From assembly GCA_022575985.1 (NCBI GenBank), contig JAKSXM010000050.1, positions 124,001-188,000 on the forward strand: a DNA stretch of 64,000 nt, in the 5' to 3' direction. This DNA comes from Anagrus nilaparvatae (taxonomy: Eukaryota > Arthropoda > Insecta > Hymenoptera > Mymaridae). Made by a program: the position numbers and the translations under genes. The notes beneath the pieces were generated by a model. The model was not told where the DNA came from. It made no database searches and saw nothing but the letters and a program-made list of their open reading frames with translations. Positions 1 through 12,582 of the stretch are shown piece by piece; the first letter of the stretch is position 1; the number at the start of each line of letters is the position of its first letter.

Positions 1-1889
1 AGAAAGCCATTAAAATTCTTTCAACAAGCACGTTATTCGTAGTATTTTAAGTATAGTATTTGCCTAATAAAAACCGGAGACTTTTCGAAAGAGCATTTTT
101 ATAATTAAAAAAGCAAAAAAAACATTTTTTTTTTTATTTTTTTTTTATAAACGGTTAAGTTATTGTTAACGCCCCGTCTCTTACTCTTAGTTTATTTGTA
201 AATATTTTTTGACGAATATTTTCCATCTTAGTATTTAAAAACTCAATCTTTGAAAACTTATAATATCCAAAATTTTCTAGGCTCTTGATGGGTTTTCCTC
301 TAATGAAATTGAATTTCCGACTCGATTTATCTGGATTCTTTGGGAAATTATATTGTAAATCCTCTTTCTCAAATAATTATAATAATAATTCATACATTTG
401 ATAAAATTAACAAAATAAAGAAAAACAAAAAATTAGGGAAATTTTATTTTTCTTTTGTTTTTTTTTTTATTATCTCCTAAATTAGAGAAATAATTGAAAT
501 TTTTTAAAATAAATGTTCGAATGAAATCAGAATTTTCAGTAGATTATAGAAGAAAACCCAGAGAATAGAAAATTAAGAAGAATGATAGATTATAAAATAA
601 TAGATTTGTTTCATTTGAGTTTTGAAATACTTCTTCAAATTCTTAATTAATATTCTTTAAAAACTATATATTTACTTAGAAAAATGACATGAGGAGGGAC
701 GGATAAAAATAAAGCCCAATTTCAGTAAAAAAATCCCGTGGTTAGGAAAATTCATAGTTTTTACAAGTTTCCTTGTTTTTTATTACTTGAGGTTTCTTTA
801 GGTTTTTCTAAAAAAAAAAAAACTGCAAGATTTGGATTCCGCGGAAAATTTTACATACCCTACGTGGTGAAAAATTATTTTCAAGGTTTTTTAAAAGACA
901 AGTAAGTACAGAAAAAGGAAATGTAAATGAAAAAATTCAATCTCAAACTATTATTTTCTCCAGCGCAACTTTTGTAAAAAGTATTAATTTTAAAAAGTAT
1001 TAAAATCGAAGAACCACTGCTGATTTTTCTGAAACCTTGAATTTAGAACCTAAAAAAATTTTAAATGGCAGTAATATCGTATTTCTATATGGTTAATAAA
1101 ATATCGAGATCTTGAACAAAAAATTAATTGCACTTAGTTTAGCATGTAAAAATATGAAATATTAAACCCAGTGCAATTAGATTTTTTAAACGCGACGTCG
1201 GATAGTTAATTCTATTTTTTTGCGAGATTATAATTAAAGAAAATATAAATAATGTATTCTTAACCAGAAATAATGTGCAAAAAGTTAATTTTAATAAATT
1301 GAAAACGAAAATTTCGTTTTCAAATATTCTTTTATACGTGTCGTCAAGTTAAATACTAATACAAGATATACCTACTTGTCACTGCAACTCAACGTTGATC
1401 ATTTTCGTTAGCATCATTTTTTTTTATGTTTATTACATTGTCACCTAAAAAATATTTTATATTACAGTTATGCATTTAGAAAAAAGTAATTAGAAAAAGA
1501 AAAAAATATTTTGAAAATTTTTTGCGCGTTTTAAATAAATATTCAATCGCCATACCAATTACAGTACTACATATACTACTTAATTGTATGTAACTTTCTA
1601 TCAATGACTTTTAAAAAAATCGAAAATATTAAAATGTATAATATATACACAGATTGTGAAGAAAAAAAAATTACTTGATTTTGACTTATGGATATGATTA
1701 ATCTGGCAATTAGCGTGTATTAAAAAGAGAATAATAATCAGATATAAAATATGCAAAATCTTTTATCTGTCTGGAAATTGTGTACTGTACACAGTATATT
1801 GAAAGCAGATTTATTTTAAAATACAAATTCCCATTCAAACATTTGACAACTAATGACAATACATGACAACGTTTGAACCTTAATTCACA
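1..1889. other. AT-rich stretch without a recognised gene
   Basis: I see no open frame with protein-like composition, no splice-flanked exon and no inverted-repeat element here. It consists of A/T runs and short degenerate segments. It ends where the large repeat shared with 11.9-15.4 kb begins. Confidence 0.6.
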
Positions 1890-3410
1890 ATTTTTAATTT
1901 CGATTTCTTAAGGCTGCGATTCGATTCGATTTCTTAAGAATTTTCTCTTCTTTTTTTTTATTCTTAAAAAGAACTGAGCGTAAAAACTTTTTTCGATTTT
2001 TTTGCAATAATTATCCCTTAAAAAAGATGATATACTTTATGTATTTAAGCATCTTTTGTATTTATACACGACTTACATAAACATATCTTGGTCGCTGATG
2101 AAATATTTTGGAAGTATTATGTAGTTATACCGATCTTTTTTCACTATCAATACTTCTACCGGGTGTGCTTAACATTCATGTGGTCTTTCACCAATGTGAT
2201 ATCACTTGCTCATTTAAAAGGTTCTTCACCACTATGCAAATATAATGTATTAGAATTTGTTTTGTACAGTGAGTTAACACTGATGAAAAATTAATAAATT
2301 ATATTATTAAGCTTTTTTTTAATTTCAAAACCGAAATTTATTAAGCTTTTTGTCAAAACGAAAACTGAAGTGGAAATTAATATATGAAATGAAAATTATA
2401 TACTGCGTACAGTTAAAAAATTAATACTTCACCCTTACATTTTTTTTATTGAAAAATACACGAAATATTTATCACGAAAAAAATCCGAAAATTCTTGATC
2501 AGTGACCCCCCTCCCATCGCTGCTAAATTGATAGTAGCTCTCTCGAAGCTCATGAGATCCAGTAATAAACATACATCATAAGTATAGCATATTTGACTAT
2601 TAATGTCTTATGCTGTTAAGTATCATAAAATAATTACTGCTAAAAATAAAAAATAAAAAATAAAAGTATGATAATCATAATAATAATAATTTGTAAATAT
2701 TAACCATTAAGTTATAGACAAACGTGAGGCGATACAGCAATAAATCTTAAAATGTTTTATACGAAAAACTAGTAAATATTAACGCACTTAAAATTTGCAT
2801 AAAAACTTAAAGATACACAAAATAAATAAGTTTTATAATAATCTGAAGAATAACTGTAACATTAATATACATTTTTAAAAATTATAACCTGTAAATTATG
2901 TGTCGTCAAGATATTTTTTTCTTGTAAATGCAAAACTTATTTATGCACTAGTTCACTAAAATGTTTTTTAATTGCGATTTTTTTCTTCACTTTTTTAAAT
3001 ATACTTTTATATTGTTCTTTTTTAATATTTTATTTATATTTTATAGCACAATGTTAACAGCAAATGTAACATGTAGTTATTTACTGGTGTAATAACAATA
3101 AACAATAATAAAAAAAGCGTGCACTCAGCTGCGCGCGCTTTAAATGTTTGTTTTCAGTGAAAGGAGGGCGCTGAGCTACAGCTGAGCAAATCATATGTTT
3201 GAGTGGGAATTCAAAATTTTTAAAAATGGCTTATTCTATTATTTACATACCTGATTTAATTTAAGTAATACAAATTATTTTGAATAAATAATCTTTTTTA
3301 TTAAAGAATAAAAATAATTATATAATAAACAAGAAGACGAAATTTATTAAAATACACTCAAAGCAAGTTCTCGATTGCATAAATTAATTAACCGATTACC
3401 GCTGGCGCGG
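1890..3410. repeat. Large dispersed repeat, copy 1 (paralogue of 11930-15415)
   Basis: Most of this stretch can be lined up by eye with 11930-15415. Shared blocks include a poly-T/AAAGAACTGAG start, the segment around 2080-2300, a run of CATAATAATAATAA near 2680, and the GC-richer GCGTGCACTCAGCTGCGCGC near 3117. This copy lacks two insertions present in the other copy (the TIR element at 12064-12840 and the Helitron at 13491-14674), so it serves as their empty-site reference. It carries no intact gene, only a broken zinc-finger piece on the minus strand. Confidence 0.75.
2159..2236 (-). pseudogene. Broken C2H2 zinc-finger fragment inside the repeat
   Basis: Read on the minus strand, this gives a classical C2H2 linker (HSGEEPFK), then an in-frame TGA where the first zinc-binding Cys would lie, then a helix ending LVKDHMNVKHTR with the two His ligands. 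The paralogous copy at 12909-13013 still has Cys at the TGA position. I infer that the repeat carries a decayed piece of a zinc-finger protein, either captured or belonging to the original element. Only about 26 codons are recognisable. Confidence 0.6.
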
Positions 3411-3639
3411 CCAAAACGTGCCACTTGAGTTTTCTCAGGTCAAATTATTATACAAAATAAAAAAAAAATTTTTCCTCGTCCAAAATCTTATTTGATATTT
3501 AGTTTTATGATCATTTTTGGTGTAAAACCCTTTAGAAAAATTGTACAAAAGGTAGAAACATTAAAAAACAGGCCTTTTTAGCCTATTTTGCAGCCGAAAC
3601 GTGCACTTAATTATAATTCTGAAATTTCTTAATGTTTTA

Positions 3640-4480
3640 TTAGCTTTAAATTTATCTAGGACTGCTGATTTTAAATATGAACTCAAAAAAATCATATAAT
3701 TTCAACTTGGGGTAGGTAGGAAATTGGGGTAAAAAGGGCAGAAAAATCAATTTTCATAAGCAGCTTTATTTTTACTCAGAAAACTGTATGAGGGGGTTTT
3801 TGACGTTGCTGATTTCAAACATGACTATAAAAAAAATCATAAGACTTCAGCTAGGGGTGAGAAATTAGGGTGAAAAGGGGTAAAAAGTCAATTTTTATAA
3901 AAGGCATTGTTTGTACTTAGAAAGCTGTATCAAGGGGTTTTTGGCGTTACTGATTTCAAATATGACCAAGAAAAAATCTTAAAACTTCGTCTAGGGGTAA
4001 AAAATTAGGATGAAAAATCAATTTTTATAAGAAGCATTATTTTTACGTGGAATACTTTATCGTTGGGTTTTTTGACGTTTTTAATTTGAAATATGACCAT
4101 AAAAAATTTAGAAAATTTATTCTACGGTTATAAAGTTGTAAAATCTAAGGATTGTAAGGGGTGAAAGGTTGTAATTTGGATACTAATTTGCTAACCAAAT
4201 AAATTACTAAGGCTTTGGCTGAATTACTAAGGTAAGCTGATCTAAAATTTGAACATGCATAAACAAAAAAAATTAGCCTTGGGGTATAAAATTATATTTG
4301 CTAGGGGTTGGAAGGGGCGAATGATTTTATTTTTGAGATAGCTTCAATTTCATAACAAAAAAAAAGTTACTAAGGTTTTTTTGGTTACTGATCTGAAATT
4401 TGAACATGAAAAAAAACAAGAAAATTAACCTTTGGGTTGAAAGAGACCAAGTTTTTACAAAGGCGTTGATCTACAGTATT
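3640..4480 (+). repeat. Degenerate tandem repeat array, ~130-bp unit
   Basis: Units share a GGGGTTTTTGACGTT-like segment, then CTGATTTCAAATATGACCA, then AGGGGTGAGAAATTAGGGTG, then a TTTTTATAA-GGCATT stretch. At least five diverged units follow each other. An inverted partial unit is seen at about 4780-4890. The core resembles the 'GGTC-CTGAT-A-GAATTT' motif found in other arrays of this window (26.6, 41.4, 54.3 kb). There is no coding potential. Confidence 0.75.
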
Positions 4481-4789
4481 AAAATAAGTATGTAGGTAGG
4501 TTTATCTGAATGATTTTTTTCAAATAAAATAATTATGTAATTCCAAAGTATAATAGTAACGGAATCATAATAACGTAAAGGGTACCTATATTAAAAAAAA
4601 ATGAGAATACACTCATATGTGAGAATAAAAATATAATGAAAAATGGTATTTGAAAATGTACTGTTTTAAAATTTGACAATTAATATCCAACTTTAATGAG
4701 AAGTTAATATTTTACCATAATTTTCCACCCTTTGATGAAGTTTTATAATTTTGTTTATGATCATACATGAAATCAGCAAACCACCTAAA
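4051..4789 (+). repeat. Duplicated block A, first copy (second copy 9508-10246)
   Basis: This 739-bp block recurs at a constant offset of 5457 bp, with no net length change and no difference in the lines I compared. It covers the last units of the tandem array and the following AT-rich sequence. The match begins at AATACTTTATCG and ends at CAAACCACCTAAA. Such identity in a repeat-rich area points to a very recent copying event or an assembly artefact. Confidence 0.85.
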
Positions 4790-4959
4790 AACCCCCCGAT
4801 AGAGATTTTCAAGTAAAAATAAAGCTTTTATGAAAATTAACTTTTCACCCCTTTTAACCCTAATTTCTCACCCCCTGCTGAAGTCTTATGTTTATTACAT
4901 TAGTATTAATTAAATAATGCCGGCGTGTAATTCAAAAAGCATAATTTAAATTCGAAAAT

Positions 4960-6790
4960 GGAAAAATCGATTAATTTTGGAAAAATACCTATTTTCTTGC
5001 AAAAGAAATGCCCAGTTAATGAAATAAATTGTTCCATCGAAATCCTCGAGAAAAAATTCATAAGTATCATTAGTAAATTTTTAATTCAGAGAAATATATT
5101 CTGAAAATTAAAAAACTCTTATAATTGATTTCCTTAAAATTATGACCCTGAAAAACGACAAAATTTGATTTTTCTCATAGGGTAAGTGTACTAGCAGTCG
5201 GCCACTTAAGCGCACCGTGAACTTTGAATTAACTTTAAATATACTAAATAAACTTTTTTTGCCGAATTAATGCATTTAGTTCATTGTTTATACCTAATAG
5301 TTATTAATTATAATGTGAAAAATTAAATTTTAAACATAGTTTAGCTAATAAAAAGAAAAAAATAATAAAACAGCATATCCACTAGTAGTCGACCACCCAA
5401 CCCCGGTTGTCGACCTAAGCTTACATTAGCGGTCGGCCGCTCAGATTCATACACCGAACTACAGATGATTTTTAGAATATTCTTAAAAAATTGTTGAAAA
5501 AAACCTGTTTTTATAAAATTAATCATATTTAATTATAAAACTGTTAATTTATTTTTTAAATTAGCATTAAAAATTATTATGTTTATAACAAAATAATATT
5601 TACTTAATAAATAACTTTTAAATTTAGTGCCGAAACCCGCCCTCTAGTTTAAAATACACCTGCGCAGTAAGCAGCATATATGAAATACATTAAAAGATTT
5701 AAGTATTTTAAAAACTATTTTAATTAATAAAAAAGTTGCTTTATTATTGTTAATTTTAAAGAAATATCATAAAAATGCATAAATACTAATCTACTTTACA
5801 AATAGAGTCAAAAATATTGCCGTGACAAGAGTTTTTAGAACATGCCGACTACTAAAAATCGTGAAAAAAGTGAAGCCAGTGGTCGACCGTTTATTTAATT
5901 ATTAATTATTCTTTAATATTTACAGTTTTTTTAATTATTAAGTGTAATAAACTATTTTAATATGATACAAATTAATAATAATAGCATTTTTACCCATCGC
6001 ATACAAAGAAAATATTAGAAATTTCAATAATAACAGTAGTCGGCCCGTTGCACGAGTCATAAAGCAAATCGTAAGAAAAGTGCTCTTCTGAGAGCATGGT
6101 TTTGTTTTTATTTTTTTATTTGTATTTTAATTTGTTCAAAAGCAAAAATTTTGATTCGCAAATATTATTAATACTTATAAGAACAATATTCTAACTTTAT
6201 TTTTCAATTTATTTAAAAAAATAATTATTAATTACACAAATACGAGCAAGGTGGCCGACTAGTGGGGGGTGGCCGAGCTCTAGTACAGTTACCCTATAAG
6301 ACCTGGTCAAAAGCAAAAATAAATGGTTCCATCGAATTTCAGAGGAAAAAAAATTTACAAGAACTTCTTATAAGTAATATTCAGAAAAACTTATTTTGAA
6401 AACTAATAACCTTTTACAATGGATTTCCTTAAAATTATGACCCTGAAAGGCGACAAAAATTGATTTTTCTCCGTATAAGACTTGATCTCAAAAGCAAAAT
6501 TAAATGGTTCCGTCGAATTCCTGGGGAAAAAATAGACAAGTCAATAGACAAGTTGTAAATAATATACAGAAAAATTTATTCAGAAATCTACAAAACTTTT
6601 CAAATTATTACCCTTGAATTTTTGATCCTAATAGGCAACGAAAATCAAATTTTCTCCTATAAATCATTGGTCAAAAGCTATAATGAATGGTTTCAACGGA
6701 TTCCTGAGGAAAAAATACAACAAGATATCAATTGGAACATAATAATATTCAATGCGATTTGAATCGATTAGAAAAATTAAAAAATTTCTT
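4960..6790 (+). repeat. Tandem ~180-bp repeat, interrupted by a mobile element
   Basis: Four diverged units occur at about 4985-5179, 6297-6475, 6476-6655 and 6656-6785. Shared landmarks are GGTTCCATCGAATTC-like, AGAGGAAAAAA, GATTTCCTTAAAATTATGACC and CGACAAAATTTGATTTTTCTC. The first and second units are split by the element at 5180-6294. The unit boundary near 6473 gives the uninterrupted form of the insertion site. Confidence 0.7.
5180..6294. mobile_element. 1.1-kb non-autonomous DNA element with TA target duplication
   Basis: The left end reads GGGTAAGTGTACTAGCAGTC and the right end, read inwards, GGGTAACTGTACTAGAGCTC, giving imperfect terminal inverted repeats of about 27 bp that include GTCGGCCAC. 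The same GTCGGCC/GGTCGAC motif recurs several times inside. TA flanks both ends (5178-5179 and 6295-6296). The tandem-repeat sequence CTC..(A)TATAAGAC at ~6473 shows what the site looked like before insertion. There is no transposase frame, so it is a MITE or deletion derivative. TA duplication fits the Tc1/mariner/pogo group. Confidence 0.75.
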
Positions 6791-7049
6791 AAGAAAATCC
6801 CTATTTTAAGGAGGCCAAAAAAAACTTTCAAGACCTGTGGTGGGCTAAAAAATCAATATTTTGGTCTTAACCCAATAAGAAACTGATTTATTTTTACTTA
6901 TATTTTAAAGTTCTGCCGGCTCGTTAGAAATCCCGATGAAGATAAAGCTATCCGCCAGAGAAATATATTCTATCCGCCAGAAGCCTTTCTAAATGGGGCT
7001 GTTAAGTATCTATCTATTAACTTGAAAATAAAAAATATGTAAATAATTG

Positions 7050-8130
7050 TAATTTTAAAATTTAAGTTAGTACTGTGAGTTTTTTGGGGCGCTGAATCGA
7101 TATATTTGGTCTGGAATATGAAAAAACGTTTGCATTTGCGGGAAATTCAGAAAACAGTGGTTTTTTAATCCTGAAAAATGAAAACCGCAAAACTTTATTT
7201 TATACGATTAGAAAGCAGTATCTGGGGTTTTTTTGAGACGTTAAATAAATACTTTTTTGTTAGAAAATTGAAAAAATGCAAGCCTATTATTTTTATGATA
7301 CGCAAATTATTATTATTTGCAGGTCAAATTATTTTTAAAAAAGATCGTCTGATTAAAAATTTGCAAGCAAAAAGTTGGGAATAAATTCTTGTTGTCGTTC
7401 TATGTGCATTATAATCAGTATTATAAGTAACCGAGTGTATTATATTGTTTGTTTGTCTTTGTGTGTGTATGCGTGTTATATTAAAATCGACATATAATTC
7501 AATTATTTATTTATAGTGTGTATTATTTATTATTTTGTTATGAAAACGGATTTTATTTTTCATGTATGCACCGCTGTATACGAAATAGTATTATAAAAAT
7601 ATTGATTAAAATAACACCTTCTCTCTTTCTGATTCTCCGCTGCAGCAAGGTCTCGTCTCAAGGTACTACACATACAAATAGGGGTCGTTCACCTGAGCCT
7701 GAAACTTCACGATTTTTATAAGTTTTATAATTTCAGTGATACATTTTTCTATAGTTTTAAGTTATTTTGTTATAATTTATATAAAATAAATTTAAAGTCT
7801 ACACCCAAAAGTAATATTTGGAGCTGTAAAATGGTGAATTTTATAACTTTAGGTCCATAATCAATATATAATCTATCTTTCGTTTTAATAATTATATAAT
7901 TAATAAATGTTAAAATAGATATTTTAGATAGTTATTTTAATTACAAAATGGTTTTTATTGTTAATTTATAATTATATTTTATGCAAAATTTCAAACTCAT
8001 TTTCAATTCAAGCCTGAGGATATAAAAACCACCGCTTCGAAGCTGCAATTTTCTTTTGGAGTTAAAAAGGGCTGGCTGACTCAATACAATTCCAAACAAA
8101 TGCGTATCCGATCCAAAAATTGACTATAAA
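7050..8130 (+). repeat. Large dispersed repeat family, 5' part of copy 1
   Basis: This aligns by eye with 17930-18690. Shared blocks are the GTTTGTGTGTGTGCGTGTTATA region, AGTGTGTATTATTTATTATTTT, the GGGTCGTTCAC...CCTGAAACTTCAC block, and the segment CGCTTCGAAGCTGCA. Short open frames here (for example at 7178 and 7518) are not kept in the second copy, so I do not call genes. Confidence 0.7.
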
Positions 8131-8651
8131 CGAGGTTTTTGAAACTAGTACTCTCATAGAAAAAAATTAAAAACTACGTCCAAAAAAAAAAAAAAAAAAA
8201 ATTTGTAATTGTGACTAAAATTTTGGAAAAAAATTTTTAAAAAATTAATTATCAGATTCGAGATATCGAGTAAAAATCTTACTTTTAAGTATAAAGAATT
8301 TCATAGAATTAAACGAGGTATTACATCCGAAATAAAAAAAAAAAAAAAGTAGTTTGAGATTTTTTGAGAAAAAAAATTAGGTCTTAATTCCATAATGGTC
8401 TTGTGAAATATCACCGGTTACAATAATTTCAAATATAAGTACTTTTATGGAATTAAATGAGGTATTACACCGAAAAATTTAAAAATATTTCAGTTATTTT
8501 AATTTTTTTGTTTTTTTAATTTTGAGAAAAAACTGTTTAAAAAAGTCGATATCAGATCCAAAAAATTAATATAAACGAACTTTCTAAAACTAGAACCCTT
8601 ACAGAAAAAAACATTATTTACTACGTCTAAATAGAAAAAAAAGCTTTGTGT
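8130..8651 (+). repeat. Degenerate tandem repeat, ~180-bp unit
   Basis: Three diverged units share AAA(C/T)GAGGTATTACATCCGA-like, then an A-run, then a TTTTTTGAGAAAAAA stretch and a GATATC(A/G)GAT segment. They run into block B at 8652. No coding potential is seen. Confidence 0.6.
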
Positions 8652-9508
8652 TTTTTGTATTTTTTTGAAGAAAAAAATTTTAAAAAATTTAATTATCGGA
8701 TTTAAAATATCGAATAAAAACTATACTTTCAAATATAAGTACTTTCATGGAAATAAATTAGGTATTATATCCAAATTCTGTTCATAATTTCCTGAGGCCA
8801 AAAAGCATTTAAAAAAATTTTCCTCTTACAGAATATTTTCTTTTTAGTTCCTCTATAACGCTATCGAGTTTGATTTTTGGCGTTCGATATTTTTTTTTAT
8901 TTAATAATAATTTGTAATGATAAACAGTACGCGTCAAATCAAATGGCGTCGAATAGTTAAGAACATTACGATTAAAAAAGAAAATAAATTATAAAATATC
9001 AAAAATCGAAGAAGCTAGCGGCGAAGCGGAAATGAAAAAATGAATTTATCTGAAAGACAAAATTTTTTTTGATTGCTTTTTGGCTTCAGGAAATTAGATA
9101 TCGATTAGCTCAAATCAGCCCAAATTTACTAGATTTCCCACAGAAAATTTCGGTAATTTTAGAGTTCCAGAATGCTCTGAAAGAGCATTCTCTAAATGCC
9201 GCTGCGCGACCTGGAAAGACGCGTTTTCTCGCCACTGTTGAAGTAAAATCGTATACGACCCTCGGCCATAAACAAAGAATGACCCAAATCGCAGTTTACC
9301 AACCTAGTCTTTGCCTCGGATGGTAATTTACGTGCAATTTGGACCATTCTTTACTTTTCTGGACACTGGATCGTAATATACTATTGTCTGTCCAGAACCA
9401 TAAAATTATTAAAATGTTTTGGATATTTATTTAGTGAATTTTTTCTAATTTACTGGGTTAAATAGAGATAGCAAATGTCGTAATCAATGCAGATTTTTAA
9501 AATTTTTA
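8652..9508 (+). repeat. Duplicated block B, first copy (second copy 10247-11103)
   Basis: This 857-bp block recurs exactly 1595 bp downstream without net length change. It contains an 85-codon open stretch (9069-9326) whose first ~35 codons are loosely kept in the diverged family member at 18990-19232 and whose remainder is not. That pattern, and the lack of any recognisable domain, argue against a gene. The block belongs to the family also present at 18815-20550. Confidence 0.85.
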
Positions 9509-10246
9509 ATACTTTATCGTTGGGTTTTTTGACGTTTTTAATTTGAAATATGACCATAAAAAATTTAGAAAATTTATTCTACGGTTATAAAGTTGTAAAA
9601 TCTAAGGATTGTAAGGGGTGAAAGGTTGTAATTTGGATACTAATTTGCTAACCAAATAAATTACTAAGGCTTTGGCTGAATTACTAAGGTAAGCTGATCT
9701 AAAATTTGAACATGCATAAACAAAAAAAATTAGCCTTGGGGTATAAAATTATATTTGCTAGGGGTTGGAAGGGGCGAATGATTTTATTTTTGAGATAGCT
9801 TCAATTTCATAACAAAAAAAAAGTTACTAAGGTTTTTTTGGTTACTGATCTGAAATTTGAACATGAAAAAAAACAAGAAAATTAACCTTTGGGTTGAAAG
9901 AGACCAAGTTTTTACAAAGGCGTTGATCTACAGTATTAAAATAAGTATGTAGGTAGGTTTATCTGAATGATTTTTTTCAAATAAAATAATTATGTAATTC
10001 CAAAGTATAATAGTAACGGAATCATAATAACGTAAAGGGTACCTATATTAAAAAAAAATGAGAATACACTCATATGTGAGAATAAAAATATAATGAAAAA
10101 TGGTATTTGAAAATGTACTGTTTTAAAATTTGACAATTAATATCCAACTTTAATGAGAAGTTAATATTTTACCATAATTTTCCACCCTTTGATGAAGTTT
10201 TATAATTTTGTTTATGATCATACATGAAATCAGCAAACCACCTAAA
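9508..10246 (+). repeat. Duplicated block A, second copy, between the two B copies
   Basis: This is a copy of 4051-4789 placed in the same orientation between the two B blocks. The left junction shows TTTTTAAT followed by ACTTTATCG. The right junction is CACCTAAA followed by TTTTTGTAT. Only a few bases of microhomology are seen at the joints and no terminal inverted repeats or target duplication, so it does not look like a transposition. Confidence 0.85.
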
Positions 10247-11103
10247 TTTTTGTATTTTTTTGAAGAAAAAAATTTTAAAAAATTTAATTATCGGATTTAA
10301 AATATCGAATAAAAACTATACTTTCAAATATAAGTACTTTCATGGAAATAAATTAGGTATTATATCCAAATTCTGTTCATAATTTCCTGAGGCCAAAAAG
10401 CATTTAAAAAAATTTTCCTCTTACAGAATATTTTCTTTTTAGTTCCTCTATAACGCTATCGAGTTTGATTTTTGGCGTTCGATATTTTTTTTTATTTAAT
10501 AATAATTTGTAATGATAAACAGTACGCGTCAAATCAAATGGCGTCGAATAGTTAAGAACATTACGATTAAAAAAGAAAATAAATTATAAAATATCAAAAA
10601 TCGAAGAAGCTAGCGGCGAAGCGGAAATGAAAAAATGAATTTATCTGAAAGACAAAATTTTTTTTGATTGCTTTTTGGCTTCAGGAAATTAGATATCGAT
10701 TAGCTCAAATCAGCCCAAATTTACTAGATTTCCCACAGAAAATTTCGGTAATTTTAGAGTTCCAGAATGCTCTGAAAGAGCATTCTCTAAATGCCGCTGC
10801 GCGACCTGGAAAGACGCGTTTTCTCGCCACTGTTGAAGTAAAATCGTATACGACCCTCGGCCATAAACAAAGAATGACCCAAATCGCAGTTTACCAACCT
10901 AGTCTTTGCCTCGGATGGTAATTTACGTGCAATTTGGACCATTCTTTACTTTTCTGGACACTGGATCGTAATATACTATTGTCTGTCCAGAACCATAAAA
11001 TTATTAAAATGTTTTGGATATTTATTTAGTGAATTTTTTCTAATTTACTGGGTTAAATAGAGATAGCAAATGTCGTAATCAATGCAGATTTTTAAAATTT
11101 TTA
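10247..11103 (+). repeat. Duplicated block B, second copy
   Basis: This is the second copy of 8652-9508, including the same 85-codon open stretch (10664-10921). Downstream it continues into a TTCGGCCAGACTTGGTCCG segment that also follows the related family member at ~20340. This is therefore the copy with the ancestral right flank. Confidence 0.85.
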
Positions 11104-11420
11104 TAAAGTTCAATTTTTACTACGATTTAATAGGATTTTTTTCGGCCAGACTTGGTCCGATTGGTTTTTTTTGGATCGCTTATCAATAATTTTGAGAACT
11201 ATTTAATAAAAAGTTAATATTTTACCCCTCTATTAGGAAAATGCCCATAAAAAAAAGTGTTTCGCTATTTTCGAATTTTTTTTCTAATTTAGTGGTTAAG
11301 TATAAACTTTTCATAAAAAATTTCACGAAAAATATTTCCTAAAAGCTTCAAGTTTCTAAATATTTTTTATTCTACCTTTCTTAGTTATTTGTTAACCAGA
11401 TATGATAATTTCAAGACGCA
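11104..11420 (+). repeat. Repeat family continuation (paralogue of 20290-20560)
   Basis: The segment around TTCGGCCAGACTTGGTCCG, AGGAAAATGCCCATAAAAA and TGTTTCGCTATTTTCG recurs at 20340-20500 with moderate divergence. No gene is seen. Confidence 0.65.
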
Positions 11421-11479
11421 TTATTAACTTTATAATTTTTTAACATAGCTAATTTTTATTTTTAAATTTGAACAACCAT

Positions 11480-11930
11480 TTCTTCAAAAACGCAGTTCAA
11501 GGAAATAAGACGAGTAAAAAATTTTTGGAAACTTGAAGCTTTTGAAAATTTTTTTAGACCTGTAAGACCCATTTCAGTCAGAAATTACGAATTTGGCAAC
11601 AATTTAAAAATTGCTCATTTTTAGCCAAAAATAATCATTTGGTGAATTAGCTATAGAGATAAGAGAATTAAAAATAAAAAATTTCGGTTCACCGCGTTTG
11701 AAAAGTGACACTTATGCCAAAAAAAAGGACCAACCAGAAGAATTTTCTGTCAACTTTTCAAGTTTTGGCGTTTCACCAAAAAATTACAAAAGAACCCTAT
11801 TTTATTAAATCGAACCCAGCGTTTTTAGGTCTAGAAGGCCCATTGGAATCAACGAATTGTAGTCGGCACGTTTTTTCAACATATTAAACTCATCCATGGC
11901 CATTTGGTCAACATAATAAGCTTTGGCTTA
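11480..11930 (+). repeat. Dispersed repeat related to 22225-22970
   Basis: Shared stretches with 22560-22960 include AAAAAGGACCAACCAGAAG-like, the CATTTGGTGAATT-GCTATA block and TCTAGAAGGCCCATTGGAAT-like. The segment near 11780-11880 also matches 22230-22330 in reverse orientation, because in that copy it forms the terminal inverted repeats. The 60-codon open stretch at 11705 is part of the repeat. Confidence 0.65.
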
Positions 11931-12063
11931 CTATAATTCTTCCGGATCTTCGCATTTCAAGAATTTTTAATTCTTTTTTTTTATTCCAAGAAAGAACTGA
12001 GTTGAAAACCCTGTTTCGATTATTTTGCATTAATTATCCCTTAAAAAAGATATTTTTATAAAT

Positions 12064-12447
12064 ATACGGGCAAAACGGTCAAAATTCGCTCTTGGACTCA
12101 ATTTTTGAGCTATTAACTTAAAACCGGTTTTATACTACTTCTAGAAGTATCTAAGTTCATGTATCACTGCGGCTTTTTTGATTTTTTTTTTTTTTTTTAA
12201 TAATTAGCTGTCAGCCAAAAGCGCAAATTTAACAAAATTTCAAAATTAGCAAAAATTTTAAAATTTTATATTTTGAATTTAAAGTGTTTTACACTTAATT
12301 TTTTTACTGTTTACTCAATCTGTATATAAGGGATAATTGCTTTATATATATTTTAAATATATATTCTGGCACAAATATTGCATGAATAATTTTAGTTTTA
12401 CTTCAAATTCCAAATATTTTTCTCTTTCTATAAAAATTTATCCAGAA

Positions 12448-12480
<33 letters not shown>

Positions 12481-12543
12481 ATATATATATATATATATAT
12501 AAAAAAAAATAATACTTGACCCTTACATTTTTTTTTTTTAAAT

Positions 12544-12582
<39 letters not shown>

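Noticed and set aside
9069..9326. 85-codon open frame repeated identically at 10664
   Set aside because: Identity comes from the recent block duplication. In the diverged family member at 19 kb only the first part is kept, so there is no sign of selection on the protein.
12337..12519. Open frame over the (AT)n repeats
   Set aside because: Ile/Tyr repeats are the translation of a microsatellite.
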